The notes: a model not told the origin generated them from the letters alone. A stretch of DNA of 64,000 nucleotides from Geobacter sp. (GCA_003574885.1 PJFC01000003.1:1-64000), one strand, 5' to 3'. Positions 25,087 to 35,132 are shown, counted from the first letter of the stretch. Numbers and translations: made by a program.

Positions 25087-27843
25087 TCAGTTGTGCGCCA
25101 GTTTCTGCGCTTCCTTCGCATTGGCCTGGAAAATTGTGGCCAGTTCGAAAACCAGGTTCATGGTCCCCTGGTATCCCACCCACATCTTCTGGTGGGCGCC
25201 GAGGCGGTCGAACACCGGCAGGCCGGTCCGCAGGTGCGCTTTGATCCCCAGCTTCGCCGCCGCCTGCCTTCCATTGGAATTCGCCACCAGCAGGTCGGCG
25301 CCCTGTGCGACACCCTCCAGGTCCTCCAGGTCGCCGACGAAGAGGTTATCCACCGGCAGCTGGTCCAGCCCCCGGGTCCGGGTGGCGGCAATGGCGGCCT
25401 GGATATGGCAGCCGAGGCCGGCGAGGAAGGTGGTCATCCCCTTCAGGTGATCGGCCTCCAGGGCCAGAGCGACCTTCTTCAGGCCGAACTGGTAGTGACA
25501 GTCGACCATGGCATCCATAAGGCGGCTCCGCCAGCGGCGGAAGCGTTCCGGTACCGGCCTGCCGGAGATGGCGGCAAGGACCGTCATCAGCAGGTCGCAC
25601 TCGGTCAGGCCGGTGATGGAGGTAAAACCGTAGGCCGGAATGGCGAATTTCTTCTGCATCTCCCCCGCCGCCTCGGCCAAGGAATCGCCGAAGTAGAGGG
25701 TCGCCACGCTTCGCCCGGCAAGGCGAATCCGTTCCACCGACACGCCCCCCACGGAGAGGGCCGAAACGGTTTCGTCGATATGCCCGTCCAAGGCGTTGGA
25801 TATGTCCGGAATCACCAGCGGATCGAGCCCGAAGGCCTCGCAGCTCTCCTTGATCTCCTCCACTTCGGCCGGAGTCAGCTGGCAGCCGGGGATAATAGTG
25901 ACCTGGTTGGCGATGGTCACTCCCCCCTCGGGAATGGTCGAAACGATCGCCGTCACCGCCGCCGCGTATCCTTCCTGCATGGAGCCGCAGTAGTCGGGGG
26001 TCGATGCCCAGATTACCGGCACACCGTCGTGCTCCGGATGCTCCTGGCGGAACTGGACGATGGCGCTCCGCACGTCGTCCCCCATGGTCTCGGTGAGTCC
26101 CGAGGTCATGACGCCGACCACCCGGGGCGTGAATTTTTCCATGACCCGACCAAGCCCCTTCTTCAGGTTCTCCCAGCCACCGAAGATGGCGGTATCCTCG
26201 CTCATGCTCGTGGAGTTAAGCGCAATGGACTCCTTGAAGTGCCGGGAAAGCTGCAGCCGGATAAAGGTGGAACATCCCTGGGCACCATGGAGCAATCCGA
26301 GCATCTGATCGATTCCCAGGTAGGCCAGGGTGGCCCCCAGGGCCGGAGAGTTCTTCTGCGGGTTCACCGTGGCGTTTTTGACCGGCACCTTGACCCGGGA
26401 GACCTTTGCATCCTCCGTATCGAGCCGCGCCGCCAGCCCTGCCGTCCGAAGGATATCCGCTTCCCGCGCATCCTCGCTCTTTTCCCAAGGCGCCTTGCCG
26501 TTGAGCACTGGCCAGATGGGGTTGTTCACCGTCAAGTCCAGCTGTTTCGCAAAGGTGACCATCCCTTCGTACCCGGCGTAGGGGTGGGAACGGCCATGGT
26601 TGATGTCGAGAAACGGTGTCTTGGTCTTCAGCGCCAGGAATTTCGTCTTGCCGCCGGCCACGATCAGGTCCGGCATCTTGTCGTACATGACCGACAGGAG
26701 CCCGGCGGTGCTGGTATCCTCGATGATCCGGGCATCCTGGTGCATCAGCGCCTTCATCCGGTAGAAGTCTTCCAGGGTCGAATTCTGGGTGCCGGCTGCA
26801 AGGATCTCTACCCCCAGCTCGGCCAGGGCGTTAACCATGGACCAGGTCTTGACCCCGCCGGTGAAGAGTACCGCGCGCTTTCCGGCCAGCCGCGCCTTGT
26901 AGGGGGCAAGCCGTTCCCGGCAGCGGGGCTCTTCTTCTTCCAGCAGCTTCTCAACCCGATCCTGCATCACCCGCTTTTCCAGCCCCCCGACGATATCGTC
27001 CAGCTCCCGGGCGATATCCCGCAGCGCCTTGGCGGTGTCGGTCATGCCGTAGAACGACCCCTCAAGATAGGGCATGCCATAGGTCTTCTGCATCTTCTTG
27101 GCAAGATTGGTGAGGCTCTTGGAGCAGATGATCACGTTCAGCTTGGCCCGGTGGGCGTAACGCAGATCCTCGAACCTGGCGTCACCGCTGAAGCAGGAGA
27201 GGATGCGGATCCCGAGCTTGTCGAAGAGCGGCAACATCCCCCACAGGTCACCGGCGATGTTGTACTCGCCGATCAGGTTGATATCGTAATCGGTGGTGAA
27301 TGCCGGTTCGGCAGTGCCGATGACGTGCTTGAACAGCACTTCGCCTGCCAGCCGGTTGCCGATGTTCTTGTCGCCGATGAAGCCGGGGGTGTTGACCGGG
27401 ATCACCGGGATGGATACCTTCTGCGCCGCCACCTTGCAGACCGCTTCGATGTCGTCGCCGGTCATGGCGGTCACGCAGGTTGCGTAAACGAAAATTGCCT
27501 TCGCCTCGGGATAGCGTCCCGCCAGCTCCTGAATCGCCTTGTAGAGCTTCTTTTCGCCGCCGAAGATCACGTCGTTCTGGAGCATTTCGGTTGTAAAGCC
27601 TCGGCGGTAAAGCTGGGAATCGCTGGAGCGGGCACCCCGGTTGTCCCAGGAGTTGCCGGCGCAGGCAATGGGGCCGTGCACCAGGTGGATGACATCGGTA
27701 ATCGGCATCAGCACCACGCGGGCGCCGTCATAGGCACAGGAGCGCTCGGTCCCTTCTCCCGGCTCCGATTTCTTGCAGAATTTGGGGGCACCGGCGTCGT
27801 GGGTTTCACAATCGGTTGTATCGTACCAGTCGGGCTTCGCCAT
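25087..27843 (-). CDS. nifEN: Fused FeMo-cofactor scaffold protein NifE-NifN
   Basis: A 918-residue protein joins NifE (about residues 1-465) to NifN (about 490-918). The NifE half has CAYDGARVVLMPITD, HGPIACAGNSW and YATCVTAMTGDD; the NifN half has LHGAQGCSTF and VGVMTSGLTETMGDD. These Cys positions hold the P-cluster-like [4Fe-4S] sites. NifEN is the scaffold where NifB-co matures to FeMo-co with Mo and homocitrate. In most diazotrophs nifE and nifN are separate; here the frame is continuous with no stop. Fused forms are known in Geobacter. Start ATG 27843 is four residues inside the open frame. Confidence 0.95.
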   Translation of the reverse strand: MAKPDWYDTTDCETHDAGAPKFCKKSEPGEGTERSCAYDGARVVLMPITDVIHLVHGPIACAGNSWDNRGARSSDSQLYRRGFTTEMLQNDVIFGGEKKLYKAIQELAGRYPEAKAIFVYATCVTAMTGDDIEAVCKVAAQKVSIPVIPVNTPGFIGDKNIGNRLAGEVLFKHVIGTAEPAFTTDYDINLIGEYNIAGDLWGMLPLFDKLGIRILSCFSGDARFEDLRYAHRAKLNVIICSKSLTNLAKKMQKTYGMPYLEGSFYGMTDTAKALRDIARELDDIVGGLEKRVMQDRVEKLLEEEEPRCRERLAPYKARLAGKRAVLFTGGVKTWSMVNALAELGVEILAAGTQNSTLEDFYRMKALMHQDARIIEDTSTAGLLSVMYDKMPDLIVAGGKTKFLALKTKTPFLDINHGRSHPYAGYEGMVTFAKQLDLTVNNPIWPVLNGKAPWEKSEDAREADILRTAGLAARLDTEDAKVSRVKVPVKNATVNPQKNSPALGATLAYLGIDQMLGLLHGAQGCSTFIRLQLSRHFKESIALNSTSMSEDTAIFGGWENLKKGLGRVMEKFTPRVVGVMTSGLTETMGDDVRSAIVQFRQEHPEHDGVPVIWASTPDYCGSMQEGYAAAVTAIVSTIPEGGVTIANQVTIIPGCQLTPAEVEEIKESCEAFGLDPLVIPDISNALDGHIDETVSALSVGGVSVERIRLAGRSVATLYFGDSLAEAAGEMQKKFAIPAYGFTSITGLTECDLLMTVLAAISGRPVPERFRRWRSRLMDAMVDCHYQFGLKKVALALEADHLKGMTTFLAGLGCHIQAAIAATRTRGLDQLPVDNLFVGDLEDLEGVAQGADLLVANSNGRQAAAKLGIKAHLRTGLPVFDRLGAHQKMWVGYQGTMNLVFELATIFQANAKEAQKLAHN

Positions 27844-27874
27844 GGGGCACCTCAATTCGGTTCAGGGAAAAAGT

Positions 27875-27909
27875 GGATTACATGGGACATCGCTGCCGCC
27901 ATGTAATCC
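27875..27909 (-). other. Stem-loop between nifK and nifEN
   Basis: GGATTACATGG (27875-27885) pairs perfectly over 11 bp with CCATGTAATCC (27899-27909). On the transcript strand it is followed by ACTTTTTCCC, so it is a weak terminator or an mRNA processing/stability hairpin separating the structural and scaffold genes. Confidence 0.6.
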
Positions 27910-28000
27910 CATTAGAAGGAGGTCCAACTTTTCTGCAGCATGGGGAGCGACCCAGACTACACCTTGAAAAAAGTTTCCGCGGGGCAGGGCCGCACGGAGA

Positions 28001-29470
28001 TCAGCGCATCATCTCGAAGAATCGGTCTTCACAAGTCTCATCCGTAATATCGATGAACTTGTTGCAGATGGTCGAGAGCATGTTGGTCACTCCCTGGTAG
28101 CCGACCAGCGGAACACGGTGCAGATTGACCCGATCGAAGATCGGAAACCCGAAGCGGAAAAGCGGAATCTTGGCGTCGCGGGCCGCGAACTTGCCGTGTG
28201 TCTCGCCGATCATGGCGTCCACAGGATCGGTCATGATGAGGCTCCGCAGGTGCCAGAGGTCTTTGTTCATGTAGATTTTGCCTTCCTTGCCGTACATGGA
28301 GGCATCGAGCAGGGCCTGGATCTCCTTCTCCAGCTTCTTGGTCCCCTTGGAGCAGAGGATGTGATAGGGGACTGCCCCCATCTCCAGGAGGAAGGAAACG
28401 TAACCCAGGAGGTAGTCAGGGTCACCGTAGACAGCAAACTTCTTGCCGTGGATGTACTGGTGGGCGTCGGTCATAAGGTCAAGGGCCCGGCCCCGCTCGG
28501 CCTTGAGCGACTCGGGAACCGGCTTGCCAAAGAGCTCGGAGATCTTCATCAGGAATGCGTCGGTCTTGGTGATCCCGAACGGGGTCGGCATTGCCACATG
28601 CTTGCCGGCATAGTTATCCTTGATCCAGGTGAAGGTCTTGGCCGTTGCATAGGGGCCCAGGGTAATGGTCGCCTTGCCGTTGATGGAATCAGCCGCGTCG
28701 TCCAGCTTGGTGCCGCCGGGATAGATCCGGTAATGACCGTCCAGAGGGGAATCGAATGTTTCGGAAATATCGGCCAGCAAGGTATAGGGGATGCCGAACT
28801 CTTTCAGTATCCGCTTGTACTCGCGGTAGTTGCCGGTGTTGGCGTCAAAACCGGCGATCAGGTTCAATTTACCGGTGCAACGCCCTTCCACCGCTTTCCC
28901 TTCCGTCAGGGTCTGCAGGATGGAGAGGAGCATGGCATCGTAGCCGTGGATGTGGGAACCGTTGAAGCTCGGCGTGTTGGCGTAAGGAAGCGGAAAATCC
29001 TGTGGCACGCACCCCTTGTTCTTGGCATTTTTGATGAAAGCGGTCAGGTCGTCGCCGATGATCTCCGGCATGCAGGAGGTGAAGATCGGCATCATCTTCG
29101 GCTTGTAGAGCGCATAGGCGTTTTCCAGAGCCTCGTGCAGGTTGTTCTGGCCACCGAACACCGCGCCGTCCTCGGTCATGGAGTCGGAGACTGCCGGTGC
29201 CGGTTCACGGAAATGACGGTTCATGGTGGAACGGTAGTAGGAGGCACACCCCTGCGAGCCGTGGACGAAAGGGAGACTCCCTTCGAAGCCATGGGCGGCC
29301 AGCTCGGCGCCCAGCGGCTGACAGGCATGGGCCGGGTTGATGACCAGTGAGGTCCGGGCAAAGTTCTTGTCCTTGTATTCTTCGGTGTTGATCCAGGCCG
29401 CAACCCGCTCGACCTCCTCCACGGGGGTCTCGGTTACGGGCTTCACTGCTAATCCAAGATTGTTTGCCAT
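28001..29470 (-). CDS. nifK: Nitrogenase molybdenum-iron protein beta chain
   Basis: The 489-residue protein holds P-cluster cysteines at Cys50 (INPAHACQP), Cys75 (GSQGCASYYRS) and Cys133 (TSCMPEIIGDD). It lacks the roughly 20-50 residue N-terminal extension of Azotobacter NifK and belongs to the shorter form. With NifD it makes the alpha2beta2 dinitrogenase. Start ATG 29470 has AAAGGAG at a good distance. A palindromic repeat element (29538-29655) separates it from nifD. Confidence 0.97.
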   Translation of the reverse strand: MANNLGLAVKPVTETPVEEVERVAAWINTEEYKDKNFARTSLVINPAHACQPLGAELAAHGFEGSLPFVHGSQGCASYYRSTMNRHFREPAPAVSDSMTEDGAVFGGQNNLHEALENAYALYKPKMMPIFTSCMPEIIGDDLTAFIKNAKNKGCVPQDFPLPYANTPSFNGSHIHGYDAMLLSILQTLTEGKAVEGRCTGKLNLIAGFDANTGNYREYKRILKEFGIPYTLLADISETFDSPLDGHYRIYPGGTKLDDAADSINGKATITLGPYATAKTFTWIKDNYAGKHVAMPTPFGITKTDAFLMKISELFGKPVPESLKAERGRALDLMTDAHQYIHGKKFAVYGDPDYLLGYVSFLLEMGAVPYHILCSKGTKKLEKEIQALLDASMYGKEGKIYMNKDLWHLRSLIMTDPVDAMIGETHGKFAARDAKIPLFRFGFPIFDRVNLHRVPLVGYQGVTNMLSTICNKFIDITDETCEDRFFEMMR

Positions 29471-29537
29471 GATATAACTCCTTTGGTGAGAGACTCATCC
29501 GTCACACCACCATTATTTTCTTTTTGCATTTACCTAA

Positions 29538-29655
29538 GGGCGTCTGATTTTGAGGTCAGGTCGGTGGCTTCCGAGGAAGAGCGCGGAGGCGTAGCGGGGC
29601 TACGCCGCACAAGCGATGACGAAGGAAACGCCGAGATGGCCCAAAAGCGGGCGTC
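29538..29655. repeat. Palindromic intergenic repeat, copy A (between nifD and nifK)
   Basis: It is about 118 bp. It shares with copy B (31156-31298) the blocks GATTTTGA.GTCAGGTCGG, GCGGAGGCGTAGC, GCTACGCCGCAC, AGCGATGA, GCCGAGATGG and CAAAAGCG, in the same order and orientation. The centre GGCGTAGC/GCTACGCC is a perfect hairpin, and the ends (GGGCGTCTG..GCGGGCGTC) are related to each other. It looks like a dispersed, MITE- or REP-like element. Confidence 0.75.
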
Positions 29656-29661
29656 GCCTAC

Positions 29662-31101
29662 CTAAAACGGTGCCTTGACCAGAGACCAGGTGGGGCTATT
29701 GATCGCCATGTCCACATCCCTTGCAAACGTCGGAAATCCCTTGTAGCCATGATACGGCCCGGAGTAATCCCAGCTGTGCATCTGCCGGAACGGGATCCCC
29801 ATCTTCTGGAACAGGTACTTCTCCTTGATACCGCTGCCGATCAGGTCAGGCTTCAGGGTGTCGGCAAACTGTTCGAATTCGTACTCGGTGATGTCATCGT
29901 AAATGACGGTAGCCTCCGGCATTTCCGGGGAGGTCCGCTCATAATCATCGCCGTGGGCAAACTCGTAGCCTGAGCCAACCACTGCCATCCCCAGGTCCTC
30001 GTAAGCGTTGACCGTGTGCCGGGGGCGCAGACCGCCGACGTAGAGCATGACCTTCTTCCCCTCAAGGCGCGGCTTGTACTCGTCGATAACCGCCTGCATG
30101 AGCGGATCGTACTTGGCGATGACCGCCTCCACTTTCTCCTTGATTGAGTCGTCGAACAGTTCGGCCAGCTTGCGCAGACTGTTCCTGATCTTGGTCGGGC
30201 CGAAGAAGTTGAGCTCGATCCAGGGGATGCCGTACTTCTCTTCCATCACCTTGCACATGTAGTTCATGGAGCGGTAGCAATGGATGACGTTGAGTTTTAC
30301 CTGATGGGTGGCGGCGATTTTCTCCATCTCGCCATCCCCGGTCCAGACAGACTTGACGTTGAAGCCGCACTCTTCCAGCAGCGGTTTCGTCGACCAGGCG
30401 TCGCCGCCGATGTTGTACTCACCGATCAGTGCGATGTCATACGGCCCGATCGGTTCGGGGAACTCGCGGGTCTCGATGATATAGTCACGAATCGTATCGT
30501 TACTGATGTGATGGCCGAGCGACTGGGAAACGCCGCGAAAACCCTCGCAGTTGCAGGGGATGATCGGGATGTCGAGCTCCTTGGCAGAGGCCTTGGCCAC
30601 CGAGTTGATGTCGTCGCCGATCAGACCAACCGGGCATTCGGAGAGGACCGAGATCCCCTTGGCGAGCGGGAAGAGCTCCTTGGCTTCCTGGAGCAGCGTT
30701 TTGAGCTTCTTGTCGCCGCCGTAGACGATATCCTTTTCCTGGAAGTCGGAAGTGAACTGCATGGCGAACTGATCCACCCCGTTGATCCCTGACATCAGGT
30801 TACGCCGGGTCCCCCAGGAGTAATAGCCGCAGCCGACCGGCCCGTGGGAAACATGCACCATGTCGCGGATCGGACCCCAGACGACCCCTTTGGCGCCGGC
30901 ATAGGCGCAACCGCGGGCACTCATCACGCCGGGGATGGTCTTACGGTTGGACTTGACGCAGGCCCCTTCGCCTTCATTGGGAGCCAAGTGGGGAACCCGC
31001 TTCTTCTTGGCCTTGTCCGGATAGATTTCAAGGGCCTTGTCGATCATCTCCTGGGTCGATTCCTTGGTAATGCCTTCTACTTTCTTTATTGGATGTGACA
31101 T
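29662..31101 (-). CDS. nifD: Nitrogenase molybdenum-iron protein alpha chain
   Basis: The 479-residue protein has P-cluster cysteines Cys65 ([10 protein letters not shown]), Cys91 ([10 protein letters not shown]) and Cys156 ([11 protein letters not shown]). The FeMo-co ligands are Cys275 ([10 protein letters not shown]) and His442 ([14 protein letters not shown]), falling at the same numbers as in Azotobacter. Start ATG 31101 is used because AGGAG lies six bases upstream; ATG 31107 is too close. Intergenic repeats lie on both sides of the gene. Confidence 0.97.
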   Translation of the reverse strand: MSHPIKKVEGITKESTQEMIDKALEIYPDKAKKKRVPHLAPNEGEGACVKSNRKTIPGVMSARGCAYAGAKGVVWGPIRDMVHVSHGPVGCGYYSWGTRRNLMSGINGVDQFAMQFTSDFQEKDIVYGGDKKLKTLLQEAKELFPLAKGISVLSECPVGLIGDDINSVAKASAKELDIPIIPCNCEGFRGVSQSLGHHISNDTIRDYIIETREFPEPIGPYDIALIGEYNIGGDAWSTKPLLEECGFNVKSVWTGDGEMEKIAATHQVKLNVIHCYRSMNYMCKVMEEKYGIPWIELNFFGPTKIRNSLRKLAELFDDSIKEKVEAVIAKYDPLMQAVIDEYKPRLEGKKVMLYVGGLRPRHTVNAYEDLGMAVVGSGYEFAHGDDYERTSPEMPEATVIYDDITEYEFEQFADTLKPDLIGSGIKEKYLFQKMGIPFRQMHSWDYSGPYHGYKGFPTFARDVDMAINSPTWSLVKAPF

Positions 31102-31155
31102 ATACATCTCCTGTCGAGGGTACACGCCGTACGCCCCTTGCGTTTGTTTTCTCAT

Positions 31156-31298
31156 GGACGAACGATTTTGATGTCAGGTCGGGTTCAGGCAAGGATTTCG
31201 GCGGAGGCGTAGCACCCAAACTTCGGGCATAAACAGCGCTACGCCGCACAGCGATGATCCGTAGCCTGGAGCCGAGATGGCGCAAAAGCGTTTGGACA
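31156..31298. repeat. Palindromic intergenic repeat, copy B (between nifH and nifD)
   Basis: It is about 143 bp, homologous to copy A at 29538-29655. It keeps the outer blocks and the GGCGTAGC/GCTACGCC stem but carries a longer loop, in which CCCAAACTTCGGG forms an extra small hairpin. It lies in the 3' UTR of nifH, directly before the nifD leader. Confidence 0.75.
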
Positions 31299-32375
<1,077 letters not shown>

Positions 32376-32415
32376 GCCTTGATACGTGTTAGTTGTCTTG
32401 TTTGTTCTTTCATCT

Positions 32416-32431
32416 AGCACAGGTCGTGCCA
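32416..32431 (-). promoter_or_regulatory. Sigma-54 (RpoN) promoter of nifH
   Basis: The minus strand reads TGGCACGACCTGTGCT, which fits TGGCACG-N4-TTGCW with GG and GC ten bases apart. Transcription is expected to start near 32405. Confidence 0.85.
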
Positions 32432-32550
32432 AACACCTATAGAGTATATTTTACCTGTTATTCAAGCATGTTACCGTAGCTCAAAGTCTATCTTGTATAC
32501 GATTTACCTGGTCGATGGTGCCAGGGAGCAGACAGGGATGCGTAAAATCT

Positions 32551-32572
32551 GAGCAGTACACGCTGACTGCTC
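32551..32572 (-). terminator. Intrinsic terminator after the nifB-nifV operon
   Basis: GAGCAGT pairs with ACTGCTC around an eight-base loop, followed on the minus strand by AGATTTT. It lies 12 bases after the stop of the 96-residue gene and before the nifH promoter. Confidence 0.75.
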
Positions 32573-32583
32573 CGCGTAACTGC

Positions 32584-32874
32584 CTACGGTCGCAGGTGAT
32601 CCTGTGCCGAACCGACCAGGTAGCTGAAAACGTCTCCACGGGTGGCGACGAAACCGGGCATGACGTTCAACAGATCTTCCAGCAGATGCAGCACATGGCC
32701 GTCGTCTGTGCCGAGTTCATCCATTGCCGCGTTCATGACCGGCAGGATCTCGTAGAGATCATCACGGTTGAAAGGGGCCGGATCAGGCAGTCCGGAGAAC
32801 TTTGGCTCATCGCGACGGTTTGTGTCACGCGGGTACTTGAACTTAAGGTCAGAAGCCTTGACAATAACACCCAT
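32584..32874 (-). CDS. Small nif-operon protein, 96 aa, unknown function
   Basis: The start ATG 32874 follows GGGAGG. The 96-residue acidic soluble protein begins GVIVKASDLKFKYPRDTNR and continues with FSGLPDPAPFNRDD, LYEILPVMNAAMDELGTDDG and LHLLEDLLNVMPGFVATRGDVFSYL. No Cys, membrane or signal segment is present. It is the last gene of the nifB-GNAT-nifV-HTH operon, 13 bases after the preceding gene. I do not recognise a named family. Its place suggests a role in nitrogenase assembly or control. Confidence 0.75.
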   Translation of the reverse strand: MGVIVKASDLKFKYPRDTNRRDEPKFSGLPDPAPFNRDDLYEILPVMNAAMDELGTDDGHVLHLLEDLLNVMPGFVATRGDVFSYLVGSAQDHLRP

Positions 32875-32887
32875 TGCAACCTCCCGG

Positions 32888-33118
32888 TCAGTGAGCACCG
32901 CAGCCGTCACAGCCGCCGCCACAACCCGGTTTGAGGATATCCGATGGTTTGGGCTGCCCGCACAGCTTTAAGGCTGATTGATCGACATGCCAGCCGTCAT
33001 CATCATGTCTGCCGGGCAACTCGTTTCTTTTCAGCATCATCAGCACCCGCGTCTCGGTGGTGGCCAGGAGACGGGCCGCTTCAGCAATAGGTACATACGC
33101 CTTTCCCTCTGTACACAT
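32888..33118 (-). CDS. Small HTH (MerR/excisionase-like) protein with Cys-rich tail, nif operon
   Basis: The 76-residue product begins with a helix-turn-helix of the DNA-binding excisionase/MerR kind (YVPIAEAARLLATTETRVLMMLKRNELPG, about residues 8-36, split here by description) and a wing with GWHVD. The C-terminal tail GCGGGCDGCGAH contains three closely spaced Cys that could bind a metal or Fe-S cluster. It lies three bases after nifV and 13 before the 96-residue gene. A regulator or metal-sensing role for the cluster is possible but unproven. Confidence 0.75.
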   Translation of the reverse strand: MCTEGKAYVPIAEAARLLATTETRVLMMLKRNELPGRHDDDGWHVDQSALKLCGQPKPSDILKPGCGGGCDGCGAH

Positions 33119-33121
33119 GAG

Positions 33122-34267
33122 TCAAGCCTCCCTGAGCAGTTCGACACCGTCGAGGTAGATCTTCATCAATTCGCGATCCTTCAGATCGCGTTTGTGGCGA
33201 AGGGCTTCATGCCGTACCACCGGCAGTAACAAGGTTGCATCATCGCGGGAAAGGATGATCCCCAGTTTAAGATAACGTTCAATCACCCCGCTGGCGCCGG
33301 AATGCTTGCCGACCACAATCTGGCGTGTCAGCCCCACCTCGGCGGGATCGAAGCCCTCGTAGTTGTGGGGGTCTTTCAGCACGCCGTCGGCGTGCAGGCC
33401 GGATTCATGGGCAAAGACCCGCTCGCCGACCACCGCCTTCCAGGTCGGAAGGACCCGGCATGATGCCTTGGCCACCATCAGCGACAGTTCCCGGAAGCGG
33501 TGGGTCTCGATGCCGGTTTCAATACCACAGGAATGCTTGAGCCCCATGACCACTTCCTCAAGGGCAGCGTTGCCGGCCCGTTCCCCCAGGCCGTTGACGG
33601 TGGTATTCACAAAACGGGCGCCGGCCCGGATGCCGGCAATGGCATTGGCAGTGGCCATCCCCAAATCGTTGTGGGTATGGACCTCGATTTCAACTTCCGG
33701 TACAGCTGCCCGGAGCCGGGCAATTATGTCGTAGATGCTGAAGGGGTTCATAATCCCGAGGGTGTCGCAGAAACGGAAGCGGTCACCGCCCAGCTCACGC
33801 GTGATCTGCAGGAGCTCCACCAGGAAGCCGGGGTCGGCCCGGCTGGCGTCCTCCCCTCCTACCGAGACGTACAGGCCGTGCTCCTTGGCAAAACCAAGCG
33901 CCACCTTAAGCTGTTCCTTCACTGCCGCCCGGTCCTTCTTCAGCTTGCGGAAGATCATCTGGTCCGAGACCGACAGCGAAATATCCACCGCACTGACGCC
34001 ACACTCCATACTGGCGCGTATCTCGGAGACCAGTGCGCGATTCCAAGTCAGGAGGCGGGCCGACATCCCCAGCTCCACCAGCGCACGGATGCTGTCACGC
34101 TCCTCCTCACCCATGGCCGGGATGCCGCACTCGATCTCCTGCACGCCGATGGCATCCAGCAAGCGGGCAATGGCCAGTTTTTCACGCAGGGAAAAGACCA
34201 CCCCGGCGGTCTGTTCGCCGTCCCGCAGGGTGGTGTCGTCTATAATGATGGTGTTTGTAGTGGTCAT
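33122..34267 (-). CDS. nifV: Homocitrate synthase NifV
   Basis: The 381-residue protein is a DRE-TIM metallolyase: DDTTLRDGEQ at the N-terminus, RFCDTLGIMNPF, EVHTHNDLGMATAN (HxH metal ligands) and NTTVNGLGERAGNA. The C-terminal part with VFAHESGLHADG is typical of NifV. It condenses acetyl-CoA and 2-oxoglutarate to homocitrate, the organic ligand of FeMo-co. It lies 15 bases after the GNAT gene in the nifB operon. Confidence 0.95.
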   Translation of the reverse strand: MTTTNTIIIDDTTLRDGEQTAGVVFSLREKLAIARLLDAIGVQEIECGIPAMGEEERDSIRALVELGMSARLLTWNRALVSEIRASMECGVSAVDISLSVSDQMIFRKLKKDRAAVKEQLKVALGFAKEHGLYVSVGGEDASRADPGFLVELLQITRELGGDRFRFCDTLGIMNPFSIYDIIARLRAAVPEVEIEVHTHNDLGMATANAIAGIRAGARFVNTTVNGLGERAGNAALEEVVMGLKHSCGIETGIETHRFRELSLMVAKASCRVLPTWKAVVGERVFAHESGLHADGVLKDPHNYEGFDPAEVGLTRQIVVGKHSGASGVIERYLKLGIILSRDDATLLLPVVRHEALRHKRDLKDRELMKIYLDGVELLREA

Positions 34268-34282
34268 GGCTGATTCCTTTGC

Positions 34283-35083
34283 CTACCCAATGCTCCCCAG
34301 TGAAGCCAATCCGAAGATATGTTCCGGGTGGTACTCCGGCGGCTGACCGGCATACATCAGTTCCACCTCGCCGACTGCCTTAAACCCGTGGGTTACCAGC
34401 TGCCGTTCCGCAATCCGGTTGGAGGCCGGCACGTCCAGCACCAACCTTCCTCCTGTTGCCAGCGCCTTCACCAGCAAGCCCTCCGCGGTCTCACCGTTCA
34501 GGGCGCCAAAAGGACCGATCTGGTGGCCGTTGCCCAGGCGCTGCAGCATCAAAAAGCCTTGCTCTCCGCCGATGACGCTGCCGCCTGCGGCGGCATAGGC
34601 AAGCAGTTCCTTGCGGGTATCGCCCCAGCCCAGGGAGTCGATCTCCTGCCAGACGGAACCGGTCTCTGGCCTCGGCGCGGCCTGTTCTGCAGCGCTGCCG
34701 GAATATTCCCAGCGCCGGATCCGGTCGCAGCTCCTGAACCCGAAGCGCTCGTAAATCGGCCGTCCAGCCGGGGAAGCGGTCAGCCAGACGGTGGTGACAC
34801 CGCTCAGTTCCAGTTTCTCCGTGGCCTGCCTGAACAGAGCAGTGCCGATACCGCGCCCCCGATTCGTTTCTCCTACCAGCAGGTTGCCGATCCAGCCGGA
34901 ACGGTCGTGTCGGACCGCCGTCACAAAGCCGACCGGACCGCCTTCCCCATGGCAGGCCAGACAGGCTTCCGGCGTGCATTCCAGCAGAAAAGCCAGTTCA
35001 CGGCGATGGCTGATCCACCCCTCCTCCTGCGCCAGGGCTAAAAATGGATCGATATCCCCGGGAGTAAAACGGGTAATCTGCAT
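34283..35083 (-). CDS. GNAT-family N-acetyltransferase within the nif operon
   Basis: Start ATG 35083 (the frame is open further upstream, but AAAGG precedes this Met). In the 266-residue protein the N-terminal half has the GNAT acetyl-CoA loop NRGRGIGTALFRQA (about residues 73-86) and YERFGFRS. The C-terminal half (about 140-266) is a second GNAT-like domain, seen in the YitH/HolE kind (DUF4466/Acetyltransf_18-like). The target is unknown. Being inside nifB-nifV, it may serve cofactor synthesis or modify a small molecule; this is inference. Confidence 0.8.
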   Translation of the reverse strand: MQITRFTPGDIDPFLALAQEEGWISHRRELAFLLECTPEACLACHGEGGPVGFVTAVRHDRSGWIGNLLVGETNRGRGIGTALFRQATEKLELSGVTTVWLTASPAGRPIYERFGFRSCDRIRRWEYSGSAAEQAAPRPETGSVWQEIDSLGWGDTRKELLAYAAAGGSVIGGEQGFLMLQRLGNGHQIGPFGALNGETAEGLLVKALATGGRLVLDVPASNRIAERQLVTHGFKAVGEVELMYAGQPPEYHPEHIFGLASLGSIG

Positions 35084-35132
35084 GGTAATGCCTTTCAAAG
35101 GGTGACTCTCAAATGGTCCTACGGCAAAATAC

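Noticed and set aside
25093-27906. 937-codon open frame antisense to nifEN, with similar long frames antisense to nifK, nifV, prpD and the glycosyltransferase
   Set aside because: They mirror GC-rich coding sequence on the other strand, have no ribosome-binding sites or family likeness, and the sense proteins are unmistakable.
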